From Apoda limacodes (Eukaryota; Arthropoda; Insecta; Lepidoptera; Limacodidae): a stretch of DNA of 64,000 nucleotides. The notes beneath the pieces were generated by a model. It saw only the letters and a list, made by a program, of their open reading frames with translations. It did not search any database and was not told where the DNA came from. Below, one piece after another: positions 1 through 12,357 of this stretch. Position 1 is the first letter of the stretch, and every line of letters begins with the position of its first letter. Location: contig OX291544.1 in assembly GCA_946406115.1 (NCBI GenBank), positions 19,547,521-19,611,520 of the forward strand, written 5' to 3'. The position numbers and the translations under genes are program-made.

Positions 1-2809
1 TATTGGCCCGCCTTCTCCTACCGGTCCGTCTGCGGCGGAGAGGGGGTGCAAGAGGGTTTTCCTCACGCTCCCTCTCCGCGGCCTCTTTCTGGGACATCAC
101 GTCCTCACAGAAGCAGGCTACAGCCTCCCATTCCGCTTCGGTGCCGATCATAGCTCCTACGATGCTAGGCAGCGAGAGGTTACCACCTCCGAGCGCAGCA
201 ATCAGTTCGCTGCGCTCCAGTCGCCACGCTGAGCACTCTACGAGTGTGTGCTCAGCAGTGTCATCGGGAGCGCCACAGTGGTGACATTGCGGCGTTTCCT
301 CCCGATTAGCGACGCGGTGCAAACAGTGTCCGAAGCAACCATGCCCAGACAGCACTTGCACCATGCGGAATGTGAGGCTGCCATGCCGGCGCCCTTCCCA
401 CTCCTCCAACACCGGACGGATGGCTTCCACCGTCCGTTGGCCGGCCTCTGGGGCGCGGAGTGCCTCCTTCCACTGGCGCAAAGCCTCTTTCTGTGCCAGC
501 GTGCGAACTTGCCGCACGTCTATGGGTGCGGGCCGATCGCCCCGTCTTCTGGCAGCGGCCCGATATCGTTGCACATTCGAGAGCACCTGTGCATCAACAT
601 CCCACGGAGGTACGCCTGCTAGGACACAAGCGGCCCGGTGGCTGATCGTGCAATAAGCTCGCACGGCTCGAGCCGCAATCACTCTCTGCGGACGACGCAG
701 AAGAGCCCTAGTTCGGAGGGAGATGCACTCCGCCCAGAACTATGCCCCGTACAACGACATCGACCTTACCACCCCGTGGTATAGCCGGCGGCAAGCTAAC
801 GATGGCCCTCCCAGATTAGGGAGAAGCCTTCCACGTGCGGCTGCAGCGGCACACAGCCGGGGAGCGAGAAACTTGAAATGCTCCTCGAAACTCCACTTGG
901 GGTCCAGTACGAGGCCGAGATACTTCATATGTCCCTCTATTGGAATTCTGGACCCCTCCACTCGGACTCGGAGCCCCGATGGGATCCTGCGACGTGGAGT
1001 GTGGAACGCTAATGCCCTAGATTTTCTAGGGCCACTTCCAGCCATGGGCAGCCTCCTCCACCGTCTTCGGTTTCGCTACAACAAGTGTGTCGTCAGCGAA
1101 GCAGACAACCTCCATCCCAGGCAGGAGGTTGCCACGCAGGACCCAATTGTACCCCAGGTTCCATAGCAGAGGACCCAGTACCGAACCCTGAGGCACGCAA
1201 CCATCTGACCCCTCGTAAAGGACTTCCCGATTACCGAGGTAGTCCTTCACGAGGGCGCGGAGGGATGGAGGTACTTCATGATATAAGAGTGCCTCCTCTA
1301 TACACTCATGGGGGAGGCTGTTAAACGCGTTGCGGATGTCCAACGACACTGCAATGACAGTCTCCCCCTTTTTTGTCGCCCTCTCGGTCCATTCTTTGAG
1401 GCGGGCCACTGCATCCACTGTAGACAGACCGGTGCGAAACCCGTACTGACAATCGGCCAGGCCCGGCCCCAGGTCTTCTAGATGCCCGACGATCCGGAAA
1501 GCGAGGATTTTTTCCAGGCATTTACCAGCCTCGTCAAGCATCACTAGTGGCCGATATGCCGACGGTTGGTCAGCTGAGCGGCCCTCCTTCAAGAGAAGGC
1601 AGAGTTTTCCTGCCTTCCACCTTTGGGGGAAACGGCCCGTAGCGATGCATTTGTTGAGCAACGCCCGGAACCGCTCCTCCAGCGGTCCTAGCGCCAGAGA
1701 CAGAACCTTTGCTGGGACCCCATCTGGCCCGGGTGCTTTACTTTTGCACCGAAGCCGGTACCGCACAGCGCCGAACTCACCATCCGTCACTGGAGGTCCT
1801 TCATCCCATCTCGACTGAGGAGCCACTGGAGGCGTCATTCTAGGTGGCTCAAATGGACCAGGGTCCGGGAATAGAGAGCCCAGTACCCTATTTAGAAGTC
1901 CCCCTTCCATTGAGGACGTGGGGGGAGCAGCGGATTTAAACTTCCTCCTCACCACCCTGTAAGGACGCCCCCATGGATCATCTTCCAGGAGCGCTATGAA
2001 GCGCTCCCATGATTCCTCCTTGGACCTGAAGATTTCAGTTCGCAGGGCCTTCTGGGCCTCTGTATGTTTGCCGAAGGTATTCCTCCTCCTCAGGCGTGGT
2101 TGTGGTGCGCCTGCGGCAACGCAAGTACGCGCGCCTGGCCCTCATACTGGTGGTGCGCAGGTCAGAAATTTCCTGTGACCACCAGTACACCTGACTCGTG
2201 AGACCTCGTATCGGATATATATGTGATCCGATAGGGTCTCCACATCCTCCGCCACTCGCCAGTCATTGATGTTACCGGCAAGAGCGGGGGTGGCAAAGGT
2301 CACGTTTACTATCGACGTGCCCTGCCACCGGACGCACGTAGGAACGGACCCTCGGTTGACTACCTGCAGCCCCAACCCTAATGCCCATGACTCCAGGTTG
2401 GCTCCTCGAGCATCCGTGCCAGGGCAACCCCAGGTGCGGGACTTCGCATTGCGAAGCCCTCCGAACTGCCCCCTCAGCCGCAGTCAGGAAGGAATCAAAA
2501 TCCGCCCGACTGCGGTTTGGGAGAAGTACGTCGAAATTACCACTACTTCCCCCATTTCCCCACCACGAATCCCGGCCCCCTTTCCCTAAGGATAAGTGTG
2601 GGGGCCGAGGAAGCAGTTGCTACCATTATAGCAGCGGAGCCGTCTGTCGATGCCAACCAGCTGGCAGTCGATGGGACGAAGTACGGCTCCGCCACCACCG
2701 CCAAGTCTACTTCCCACTCCGCGACAGTTTGACACAAGAGGCCCTGCGTCGCCGTGGAGTGGTTCACGTTACATTGCAGGAGCTTGAGCAGACCAGAAAT
2801 TAATGTTGT
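1..2809 (-). pseudogene. LINE1 ORF2 (endonuclease-reverse transcriptase), copy A, broken, C-terminus cut by window
   Basis: The protein would nick target DNA with an APE-type endonuclease and copy element RNA by target-primed reverse transcription. The endonuclease remains span about 2767-2142. RT is open at 1955-1026, with GPDGVPAKVL, an SLDIRNAF block, PQGSVLGPLLWN and the catalytic CFADDT near 1100. RT resumes in another frame at 1045-740, so there is a frameshift near 1035. An in-frame stop lies at 740-742, after which the C-terminal domain with CHHCGAPDDTAEHTLVEC runs to the window edge. Compared with copy B, a 4-bp insertion near 2062 disrupts the endonuclease-RT linker. The endonuclease GDxN motif cannot be found (see findings). 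Confidence 0.8.
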
Positions 2810-4787
2810 TCCATTTCAAGCTCCTGCGTAGCTCCACCTGCCGCTTTCCCGCCAGTGGCGGGCAAGCGTCCTCGAACCGGGGGAGGGCTAAATTTTTGGC
2901 CCCCGATTCGGTGGTTAGCCAATTCGGTCGTTTGGCGTCGGCACACACAGCGCATTTTAGTGGCGCCTGGCACCCTGCAGCTTTGTGCCAATCGGCACCG
3001 CAGCGATAACAGAGATTGCTGCGATCTTTGGACGATGTGCATCGTCGACCTGCGTGTCCAGCACCCATACACCTGTAGCACCGCATTGGGCGCTGGTCTA
3101 CCAAGTGAATTGTGGCAGGGCACCAACCGACCACAACCTTGCCAGCCGCCGCAAGACGCTTTATAATATCCACAGGACCCGACACTCGGGAAGCGCCCGC
3201 CCCTTGTGGTCCTGTGTGTATTTGTCCTATTCTGAGTTTCGCTGCGAGACAACCGGCCTTCTCTGCCAGGGCGATTCCCAGTTCGTCGACAGTAACCGAG
3301 TCGTCGAGATTTGTGACTCGGATTTCTGCCGACTTCGATGGGTGACTGATTTTCGCCGCCGTTAAGGCCGTTCTTACTTTTTCCGCCAGTGTGTCAGCCT
3401 GGGCTGATGTTGTCTCCTTGGGGAGCTCGATCAATCGGGCCCCCGTGATGGTGGTCCAGAACTTTACCGGGCCTATCCCTAGCTCTGTCAGGCTGACACT
3501 TTGTTTGGCCTTGGTAATGGTATTGGCATATGTCATACCTTTCGCCACTGCCTCCGGACTTAACACTTCTTGGTGATAGTCTACCATTCATCCTCCTCTG
3601 ATGGAGCAGGATGGTCCACCTCCGGGGATTTTTGTGGAGCTGGCGGAGTGACGGAAGTTCCTTGCTGAGGTTTTCCCTTCTTTGGGGGGCCTCCCTTATT
3701 TCCAGATTTGGTAGATTTGCGGGCGGCATCAACGTGGTTGGTGGCGTTGTTGAGGCCTTCGCTGACCCAGAGGCGACTGGTGTTGGAGCCTTGGCTGACC
3801 CTGATGCGACTGTGGGATTTTTGCCACGCTTCGCGTCAGCTGCCAGTGGTGGCCGTCGGATTTGTGATAGAAGAAGACGTCCATCCACCTCAAGATCCTC
3901 GAATCGGGCCGCAACCATGTCACCTATTTGGTGAAGTAACTCACTCTGAAGCCCCCGGATCGCTTGCAGGAATTCATCCCTCGTTACAAGGGCGTCATCG
4001 TGAAGATGGCAATCTTCGGGATCCTTGACGGGTTTTTCTCTCTCCGAGAAGGTACATCGTATGGCTGACACCTCGATGTGAAGCGCACCAAGTTGGCCTC
4101 GTAGCCTTTTGTTGTTGGCTTGAAGCCGACGCACTTCATCAGAGGCCGACTTAGCTGCCAACTTATTTGCAACGTCAAGGAGGGACGCCGTTTACTCCTT
4201 AATGATTTTGACATAGGTGCCCTTGAGGTTACCCGATTTTTTAAGCGACGTCTGTAAGGGCCTCTGCGTTTTTCTCCGCTGCATTTATAAGCGCCTCACT
4301 TGTGGGATCTGGTGCTGGGTCCTCGGTTGCCGTAGAATCGGAGTCAAAATCGGTTTCAAGCTCCTTCAGCTCTCGGCGTGCTTGGGACAGCCCCGAGTAG
4401 TGGGCTCCTCTGCCCCTGCCACTCCTTGCTTTTAAAAATTTGAGGGCTGGTGACTCATCCTCCTCCTGTTCGTAATTTAGCTCATCGGGAGCAAATGAAT
4501 TGTCCGTGGAGTGCGACGTTCCCGGTCGCTTCCTTTTTTTTTAAAAAAAATTGACGTCTTTCTTTGTAGGAATGCTGGTGTTCAAAAAGCGTATCCATAT
4601 TAGCTTCACTCTCCTCAGAGAGCAAGCGGTCCACCACCGGAAGTGGTATGCTCGGCCGTCTCCAGATCGCCTTAATCGGTTCTAAGTTAACGCTGCATTC
4701 TCGCAGCATCATTCCTTGGTTTTCATTTTTGTTATTCCCCTCCCCCCCTCTCCCATCTCTCTCATTTTCAGATTTTATATTTTCCAT
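2769..4787 (-). pseudogene. LINE1 ORF1 (gag-like RNA-binding protein), copy A, frameshifted
   Basis: ORF1 of R1-clade elements binds element RNA and forms the ribonucleoprotein that ORF2 uses. The frame opens with an ATG at 4787. It is followed by an acidic/polar stretch, a frame change at the A/T run near 4540, an acidic segment near 4490-4230, a short coiled-coil-like helix (about 4140-4070), and a basic/proline-rich linker. The last segment, 3587-2769, holds two clear zinc knuckles, CYRCMGAGHAGRRC and CYRCGADWHKAAGC, and a third CX2C start. At least three frame changes are shared with copy B, so decay began before the copies separated. The frame's end overlaps the start of ORF2, as is usual for the clade. 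Confidence 0.75.
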
Positions 4788-5344
4788 CCTATTCCCACGA
4801 GTACCGGAGAAATATTCGGTCCATCGGGACACAGATTCGGTGATGTCCCGATAACCCTAAGACGCCTGGGAAGACGGGTGGTTCCCAGGGTTGGCCATTA
4901 GTGGCTGATGAGCTCCCCAGCCACTCTTTCGAGCACCCCGACGTCACGGACCGTAACGTCGAGAATTGAGGATTTATAATAGAGGTTTTCTCCTCGCGGG
5001 CCGGCCAATTAAGGCAAGCCCCCGGTTCCTGCCTAACTAGGCCGCTAGACATGATCAACGACAACTAGCGACGGGGTTACGATACGATGGTGGCAATAGC
5101 CTGTCCAGTTGCACAGCAAAGTGCCCGCCGAAACCGTCCATGCTGCATTCGCCATGGTCTCTAAGGACAGAGTCCACTCGGAGCAATCCACCAGAGCAGT
5201 CTGGCCCTGAAGGCTCCGCTCTATGCACTACCGACGGAATGTCGGCGTCATCCACTGTAGGTGTCTCTTAGTTTCACGCCGGACTGGATTGTCCGACGCT
5301 ACTCAGCCCCCCCGCCACGACAAGGCGGACACCACTCTAAGGGG

Positions 5345-5363
5345 AACCTAACCTAACCTAACC
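5345..5363 (+). repeat. Telomere-type CCTAA tract between LINE1 and LINE2, copy A
   Basis: AACCTAACCTAACCTAACC on the plus strand. It lies directly between the 5' end of minus-strand LINE1 and the 5' end of plus-strand LINE2. CCTAA is the complement of TTAGG, the usual insect telomere unit. It has the same orientation as the tract at 12371-12382, so the two read as halves of one target split by LINE2. Confidence 0.85.
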
Positions 5364-6856
5364 CAAGACCCTGACCGACGGTCGTCACGGTAGCACGCGC
5401 ACAAGTGCTCTCCGCGCGCCAAAAACAGTGAAAAATCGGAAAAAGTGGTTTTTCTCTCTTGTAATAACAGTTGTGATACATCAAAAGTTGCGTAAAATTG
5501 CGCTTTACAAAACAGTGAAAGTTTTATAAAGATTGGTGCCTAATCCGAAGTGCAAAGTGCAAATTAGTGACAAATTTAAAAAAATTGAAACTTCAAAAAT
5601 TCATAGCACGCGCATACGATCGGTGACATAAGCGCGTTGACAAGTTCTACAGCCTGAGCAAAATTTCTGGATTTTTCTGCCAACAGGTGGCTTAATATTG
5701 GCAAAAAAACAAAAAACACGTGGCACGTTTTTTTAGCTACAAGGACCTGAGGCAGCATCTGAAAACGTTGCAGCGTGCACCCCATCGAGACCAACTCGCC
5801 GTCACTTGGAGCAAGCAAATAGGTACACTCCTCACGGAGATATTGACTTTTGTGTAATTTTCAAAAAATCATAACTTTGGAAAGCGATCGTAACCTAGAT
5901 ATTAAAATTAATTTTTTGTAACGCCATTACGCACTGTATAATAAAGATAAATTTCATAATTTTCGGACCAGTGGTTATTGAGTTTTAGATTTTTAAAGTT
6001 TAAGGGATGACACGTGGTGGTTGAAAAACTACCCCTGACGCTTTTTAGTAGATTGTATAAAATAAGTCATATAAAAATGTATATATAATAAATTTTTAGA
6101 GTTTTATTTACAAAGATTGTAGGTTTCATTGTAAATTTCGTAAAATTTTGTGTGTTTTTTGAAAATAAAAAATCAGGGTTGTACTTTTTAAAAAAATTGT
6201 GTGATAATATAGACTGGTCATTTAGAGACCTATCCAACGAGCCCAAACACGTGTAGTTTGCGTGAAATAGGCACGTTTTAGACAGTTCCTGACTTTTGGG
6301 CGACCATCTTGGACGCCATCTTGAAAACAATATTTGTGCATAACTTGAGTATCGTTTGTCGTAGAAATTTGTAGTTTTCGCTGTTGACATCAACAGCACA
6401 AGGACCTCTAATTGTAGTAACCAAAAGCTCTACATAGAGACACGTCTCTACTCAGGATTTTGAGTATAGAACTCGACAGGTTTAGAAGAGGTCATATCGA
6501 CATTATTTTTGTCAGAGTTTTGCGACCAAAACTCACCAAGTTGTGAGTGTTTTAAATTGACGATAGCCATTTTGTACGCCATTTTGAAAATCTTCAAAGG
6601 CAAATAACTCTGGAAGTATACGTCCAATTGAAGTGCGGTTTTCGAATTAGCACTCAACGGAATCAGCGCATTCAAGCCAGACACTCGGTTTGTCTCTACA
6701 TAGAGACACATAGAGATTACTCTATATTTGTTGATTATTGTTTTTTATTAGGATATAGTATTTATTGTAAATTATTCTGACGCTTTTAAAACTTATACAA
6801 ACCGTACCTCCAAAAATGTCCCTGTTCCACACACCGAAAAACAAGCCGACGAAGGC
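5364..6856 (+). other. LINE2 5' UTR, copy A
   Basis: About 1.5 kb without a credible coding frame. The first 60 bases are GC-rich; the rest is AT-rich. Two diverged direct repeats of roughly 145 bp are visible, about 6300-6445 and 6563-6709. Each contains a doubled CCAT(C/T)TTG motif near its start and ends with CTCTACATAGAGACAC. A weaker related stretch lies near 5865-5990. Internal repeats in a 5' UTR of this length are plausible promoter-bearing units, but no promoter motif is clear to me. Confidence 0.6.
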
Positions 6857-8210
6857 ATGAAATCGCCTCCAAAAACTATGACCCTCACTTCAAAAGTGAG
6901 GAAAAGTATAGGTGAGTGGGAGGCAGTTAGCACGGAATCGCTCTCCACCTCGCCCTTGACAAGCAGGACTATGCAGGCTGAATCTACTTCAGCGAACCCG
7001 AGTAAAATTACGACAGGGCTCAAACCATCAGCCGACAGGCAGATGAGCCCAATGCAAAAAACTCCCCCAACAACAAAAAAACTTGCTAGCGGTAACCCAC
7101 TAGACTCAACCGCGGCAGCAGTTCTACTACACCAAGCAAAGAAAACTACGCGCAAGGCGCCACCAAGGAACCTGGGAGGGGAAAATTCGGCAAAAGTAAC
7201 TTTACCATCCACACCACAAAGCCGGGAAACGGAAGCAAACAGCTGGTTCTCCAAGGGTCAGGCAGCTCTGACTGATTCAAGGAACATACGAAACGACCTC
7301 AAAGAAACACTCAAAGCAGCCTTAAGCCACCTCAGGAGACTGTACAAGGAAGCGGAAAGTGACAAAACAAGTACAGGAGTCACGAATAAAATACGATTCA
7401 CAGAGGAAGGTAAGCATGAAACGGAAACGGCCAAATGTAAACAAATAAAGACCGGCGTTTCAGAGGAGTTACTTAAGAAACTGGAAGAGCAGACAAATCT
7501 CATAAAGGAAAACGGGAAAAGAATAGAGGAACTAAGAGGGACTGTAGAAAAACAACAAGAGCAATTGGAGAGAGCGACGTATGCCAGTATAACTGCGGGT
7601 CCACCGAAAAGACAGACCCCGGAAAGAACTGTGTTGCACTCCATTATAATAACGTCAAAGGACGAACAAGAAACAGGAGAAGAAGTGTTAAACAAAGTTA
7701 AGAAAGCAGTCAACACAAAAAAGGGGGGTATAGAAATAGAAAGAGTACGTAAGGGTAGAGATAGAAAAATTATCATGGGATGTAAGACGCGGGAAGAAAG
7801 GACAAAAATTAAAGAGAGGCTTGAAGGATCCGGAGAAAACCTCTTCGTCGAGGAAGCCAAGAACAAAGACCCAATGCTGATCATCAGAGGCGTCATCAAA
7901 GTTCTTACAGATGACCAAATTGTAACGGCGCTCAGGAATAACAACGAAGACATATTTCGGATTTTAAACGGAGAGGAAGCAAGGATTGTGGTCAAGTATC
8001 GGAGGAGAGCAAGAAATCCACTTACGAATCATGTGGTTGTACCTCTCCAGCGATCTGGAAAAGGGCAGTAGAGAAAGGACGCATGCGAGTAGACCTGCAA
8101 CCTCTTACAGTCGGAGACCAGTCACCACTCGCTCGCAGCTGTCGAACCCGAATGTTGGAACTGCACGAAAGCCAAACTTTTGCTAACACAATGCATTTAA
8201 TTCAGAATGC
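6857..8210 (+). pseudogene. LINE2 ORF1 (gag-like), copy A, zinc knuckles deleted
   Basis: A 404-codon frame (6857-8071) starts at an ATG. It has a Ser/Thr/Pro/Lys-rich N-terminal half (residues 1-150) and a charged coiled-coil-like segment (about residues 200-240, Glu/Lys/Leu rich). This is followed by a compact domain (about 260-390) that resembles the RRM-like and CTD regions of LINE ORF1 proteins. A frameshift near 8040 ends this frame early. In copy B the following frame encodes CCHC zinc knuckles. In copy A a 113-bp deletion at about 8130 removes them. Antisense open frames here (7258-7995 and 6793-7254) are shadows of this gene's composition. Confidence 0.7.
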
Positions 8211-8213
8211 CCC

Positions 8214-11200
8214 GTGAGAAAGAGGTGGGATAACAAAGCAAGGTCATCGGTAGCTAAAGTAGAAGTGGACACCACAAAAAGCAGATTATATAAAATTATC
8301 CAAGGCAACCGACAGCGCAAAAAACTCGCCACAAATGAGCTTATAATCGAAGCTATAAAACGGAAAACAGCTGTAGCATTGATACAGGAACCCTACGTAG
8401 GTGGAGCAGATAGAGTGGGCAGCTTTAAGGGCGCCAGGGTCTTCCAAAACACCAGACTAGGAGAGGGTACAGTAAAATCTGCTATAGTAGTCTTCGACAC
8501 TAACATAGATGTAATACAGTGCACATACCTTACAACGAACAACATCGTAGTTGTAAGCATTCAAGCTGGCGGCGGCCGGAACTAAACCTTGGTGTCACTC
8601 TACTTTGAGCCCGATCAACCCTTGGAACCATACTTACAGCACCTGAAAAAGATAGAGCAAAAGATGGGACCAAGGAACATAATTATGGGTGGCGATGTCA
8701 ATGCCAAAAATGTTTGGTGGGGAGGGACAAAGACCGACCACAGAGGAGAAGAACTGCTGCCAATACTGAATGAACTGGGACTGCAAATACTCAACAAAGG
8801 GGAAACTCCAACCTTCGACACAATACGTGGCTGCCAGCGACTCACCAGCTTTGTTGATCTAACAACCTGCATCGATATTTGATGGCAAGGGTAGAAAATT
8901 GGAGAGTAGTAGATGATATGACGGGGTCGGACCACAACGCTGTTGAATTTGACGTGACTCTAAAGAAGTCCGTGGGATTCAAAGTGGAGAGAACTACGCG
9001 CCTCTTCAACTCAGTTGCAGTTTCACGAGAAACTAAACCAAAAATAACTAGAGCGAGATTTAACAATAGGAGAAATACAATGTATTACCACGACAAACTT
9101 CATTGATCGAGTGATAGAAACGATGACAGAAATCGCAAAAGAAGTGTGTGCAGAAACAATGCCGAAAAAGAGGAGCTTAGACAGACTTGCCCTGCCGTGG
9201 TGGAACAACGAACTGGGAAAAATGAAGAAAAAAGTAGTCACCATGAAGCGAAGAATCCGAAATGCAGCAGCGATACGCAGAGGGAAGGTTGTCGACGAGT
9301 ATCTGAAACAGAAAGAAGAGTATGAATTAGCGGTCGTAAAAGCGCAGACAGAAAGTTGGAAGCAGTTGTGTGTTGCAAAGTTGGAGGCAAAATACCTAGA
9401 GTGTCTGGGAGAGTATTTATAGGGTTCTAAATAGAACTGCCATAAGGGAGGAAGAGGTTCCAATGGAAAAGAACGGGAAAGTACTCGGAATGCACGAATC
9501 AGCACAGTTATTGGCGGAAACATTCTTTCCCGAGGACCGTCAAGAGGAAGACACGGAGGAACACAGGGGAATTAGGCAGAAAGCAAAAATAGTGAATGAT
9601 GGGAGTCATGATGAGCTATGCGACCGACCATTTACCTTGGATGAGCTACAAAGAGCCATAGAGTCTTTCAACCCCAAAAAGGCTCCAGGATCAGACGGTC
9701 TGACATCGGACATTTGCCAGCAACTTATTCAGAATGACCCAGGAATGTTTCTGGCCATCCTGAATAAATGCTTAGAATTAAAATACTTTCCGAAGTCGTG
9801 GAAAGAGGCCACAGTGGTTGTGCTCCGGAAACCAGGCAAAGACAATTACGCTGTTCCCAAGTCATACAGACTGATCGGCCTTCTGCCAGCACTTGGAAAG
9901 GTTTACGAAAAGATGATCGTGGCTCGACTCAAGTTTTATATATTACCAAAGATAAGTATTCGCCAGTACGGCTTTATGCCCCAAAGGGGCACCGAGGACT
10001 CCCTCTATAGCCTCACGCAATACATCCGCGAAAAGTTAGAGGGAAAGAAAATTATTGTACTGATTTCCTTGGATATAGAGGGTGCATTCGATAGCGCTTG
10101 GTGGCCGGCAATAAGAGTATGACTGGCTGAGGAACAGTGTCCCGAGAATTTGAGAAGAGTTATAGACAGAGGAGCAACAGATCGGTGAGTGTTAGGTACA
10201 GAGGTGCAGAGCACAAGAGGAAAACCGAAAAGGGGTGTGTCCAGGGTTCGATAGGGGGTCCTACTTTGTGGAACCTCCTGCTCCACGGCTGAGGGGACTG
10301 GAAAAAAGGGGACATCGATGCCAAGTATTTGCGGATGATGTGGTCCTTATGTTAGATGGTGATACAGCGTCTGATATCCAGAGCCGTGCAAATGCGGCTC
10401 TCGAGTATGTCCGGGGGTGGGGTGTCACGAATAAACTTCGATTTGCACCACAAAAGACTTGCGCAATGCTTATAACACGGAAGCTTAAACATGACACCCC
10501 GCACCTGGTAATGGGTGGGGTTGACATTGGCATATCTAGGGAAATGAAGATTCTGGGACTCACCATCGCTGATAAGTTGACTTTTAACACCCATATCGCA
10601 AACATTTGCGCAAACGCAGCTAAAATATATAAGCAGTTAGCTACAGCAGCCAGAGCCAGTTGGGGACTACCTCCCGACGTCATAAGACAAATATATACAG
10701 CTGCGGTCGAGCCTACTGTTCTGTACGCCGCAAGTGCATGGGCGCCGGCATCGAATAAACTCGGAGTGGGAAAGAAACTAGAAGCATTGCAACGAAGTTT
10801 CGCACAAAAACTATGCCGCGCCTATCGAACGGTGTCGCTAAACTCCGCTTTACTTCTGGCCGGGATACTTCCCTTCGACCTCCGAATAAGAGAGGTGGCC
10901 TCTTTGTATGAAGCCAAGAGAGGTGTGTCCAGGCCCGAGCTTGGAGACAGGGCGGTTGAACGAGTGGGATCGGCACTTGATATGCCCCACCCAGTGAAAC
11001 GGCGAAGATTGGAGTGGGGAAGCTTGGCAGACGAGGTCGACTACGGTAACCATAGTGAGTATTAAATACGCATTTTCACGGACGGGAGCAAAATAGAGAG
11101 CAAGGTAGGAGCAGCGCTAACTATTTGGAAAGACGGCGCTGAGATAAAGACCCGAAAACTTGCACTACCGTCCTATTGCACAGTCTACCAAGCCGAACTA

Positions 11201-11931
11201 CTTGCCCTCTGCGAAGCCGCAAAATAGATCACAAAACGTAGCGAAATTTCGTTTGCAATATACAGTGATTCCAGAGCAGCCCTACTTTCGGTCGCAAATC
11301 CCGAAGCGCTCCATACCCTAGCAATAAGCACAAGGGAAGCACTTAATTCCAGCACACTCCAGAACAAAAAGGTGGATTTGTTCTGGATAAAAGCTCACGC
11401 AGGGCTGGAGGGAAACGAGAGAGCCGACTTTTTATCAAAAGAAGCTGCGCTAAATTTGAGGCATGGCCGGTCTCATTTGTAAGGCGTCAAATCCGGCAGG
11501 AGACGCTCGGCGAGTGGGACCGAAGGTATAGGAGTGCCAATACAGCTTCAGTTACAAAAACGTTTTTCCCAAATGCGCTGGATGGATACAGAACAGTCAG
11601 GAAGGTAAAAATGATGATGGAGATGACACAGGCTCTGACAGGGCACGGTGGTTTCTCCGAATACCTGACTAGATTCAAGTGTAGGGACAACCCATCGTGT
11701 AGCTGTGACCCAGAGGAAACCGAGACTGCTCTGCACCTCATACTTAGCTGTCCCCAATTCACAAAGGAGCGCTATGACTTGGAACAAGCAACTGGCACGA
11801 GGATTGCGGCGGAGAGCCTCCCCAACCTAATAAAAGGTAAAAAGAGGGAAATGTTTTTAAATTATTTGGTAAAAATAGTAAGATCGGCTAATAATAGAAA
11901 CGAGTCCAATATGGTCAAAAGTTGCAAATAA
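8214..11931 (+). pseudogene. LINE2 ORF2 (endonuclease, RT, RNase H, CCHC), copy A, multiply broken
   Basis: The endonuclease lies at 8214-9106, with QEPYVGG and a GGDVNAKNVWWG block (the GDxN active-site region), interrupted by stops at about 8583 and 8880. A basic linker spans 9111-9422. RT spans 9463-10122 with KKAPGSDGL, SYRLIGLLPALGK, YGFMPQRGTEDS and SLDIEGAFDSAWW. After a frame change VQGSIGGPTLWN is readable near 10240, and VFADDVVLML near 10325. A stop at 11063 precedes RNase H (about 11072-11480) with TDGSK, YQAELLAL, YSDSRAAL and GNERADFL, so the four acidic residues are present although TAG at 11225 interrupts it. The C-terminal CSCDPEETETALHLILSC lies in 11611-11931. All three frames are used, so no functional protein is possible. 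Confidence 0.85.
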
Positions 11932-12357
11932 GTACGAAATGTATTAAATAAAATAGAAAATAGTAAATATAGGAATAAATAGTTGATAAGAAAACAAATA
12001 AGGATTGTGTAAGAAATAATATATTAACCTAAATATTGTAAGTACTTTAGAAAACATATAACAAACATTGTGTAAATAAAAAATTGGAACTATAGCTATA
12101 AGAAAAGTGTAACTGTAGAATAAGAAAAATTAAAGAAATTGTAAAAGTTATTCACCCTGAAACTAAAAACGAAATAAAATAAAGATAGAACACAGTAGAC
12201 TAGGGAAACGGGAAATCCCACCCGTAAAGTACGAAAAGAGAGGAATGATTGAAAGATAAAGTATGGAGAATAAAAGTACGAGAGGCATAAAAGTGAGAAT
12301 TGGCATGAATGAAACAGATACAAAAAGACAGCACTTACGCCGGAGGTACTAGAAATT

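Larger units (their letters stand above)
1..5344 (-). mobile_element. R1-clade non-LTR retrotransposon LINE1, copy A (3' end cut by window)
   Basis: Reading the minus strand: a GC-rich 5' UTR (about 5344-4788), ORF1 (gag with CCHC knuckles), then an overlapping ORF2 (endonuclease, RT, C-terminal CCHC). This is the standard order of R1-clade elements. The last roughly 110 bases of the 3' end lie outside the window but are visible in copy B. ORF1 and ORF2 both carry frameshifts, so the element is dead. The clade call rests on the RT block and on the C-terminal CX2CX3-4HX4C segment followed by an arginine-rich tail, which I know from R1-type ORF2 proteins. The 5' end abuts a CCTAA tract at 5345. 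Confidence 0.85.

Noticed and set aside
723..1166. 147-codon plus-strand frame over the R1 RT (also 34503-34946)
   Set aside because: Antisense shadow of LINE1 ORF2, whose minus-strand reading has clear RT motifs.
3394..4161. 255-codon frame as an intact LINE1 protein
   Set aside because: Only its first part is gag-like. The last 70 codons are an out-of-frame reading of the zinc-knuckle segment's upstream region, so the frame is a frameshift product.
7258..7995. 245-codon minus-strand open frame
   Set aside because: It is antisense to LINE2 ORF1. Its Ser/Leu/Phe-rich content is what a Lys/Glu/Arg-rich gene gives on the other strand. The same holds for 6793-7254, 9023-9523, 41059-41796 and 42937-43437.
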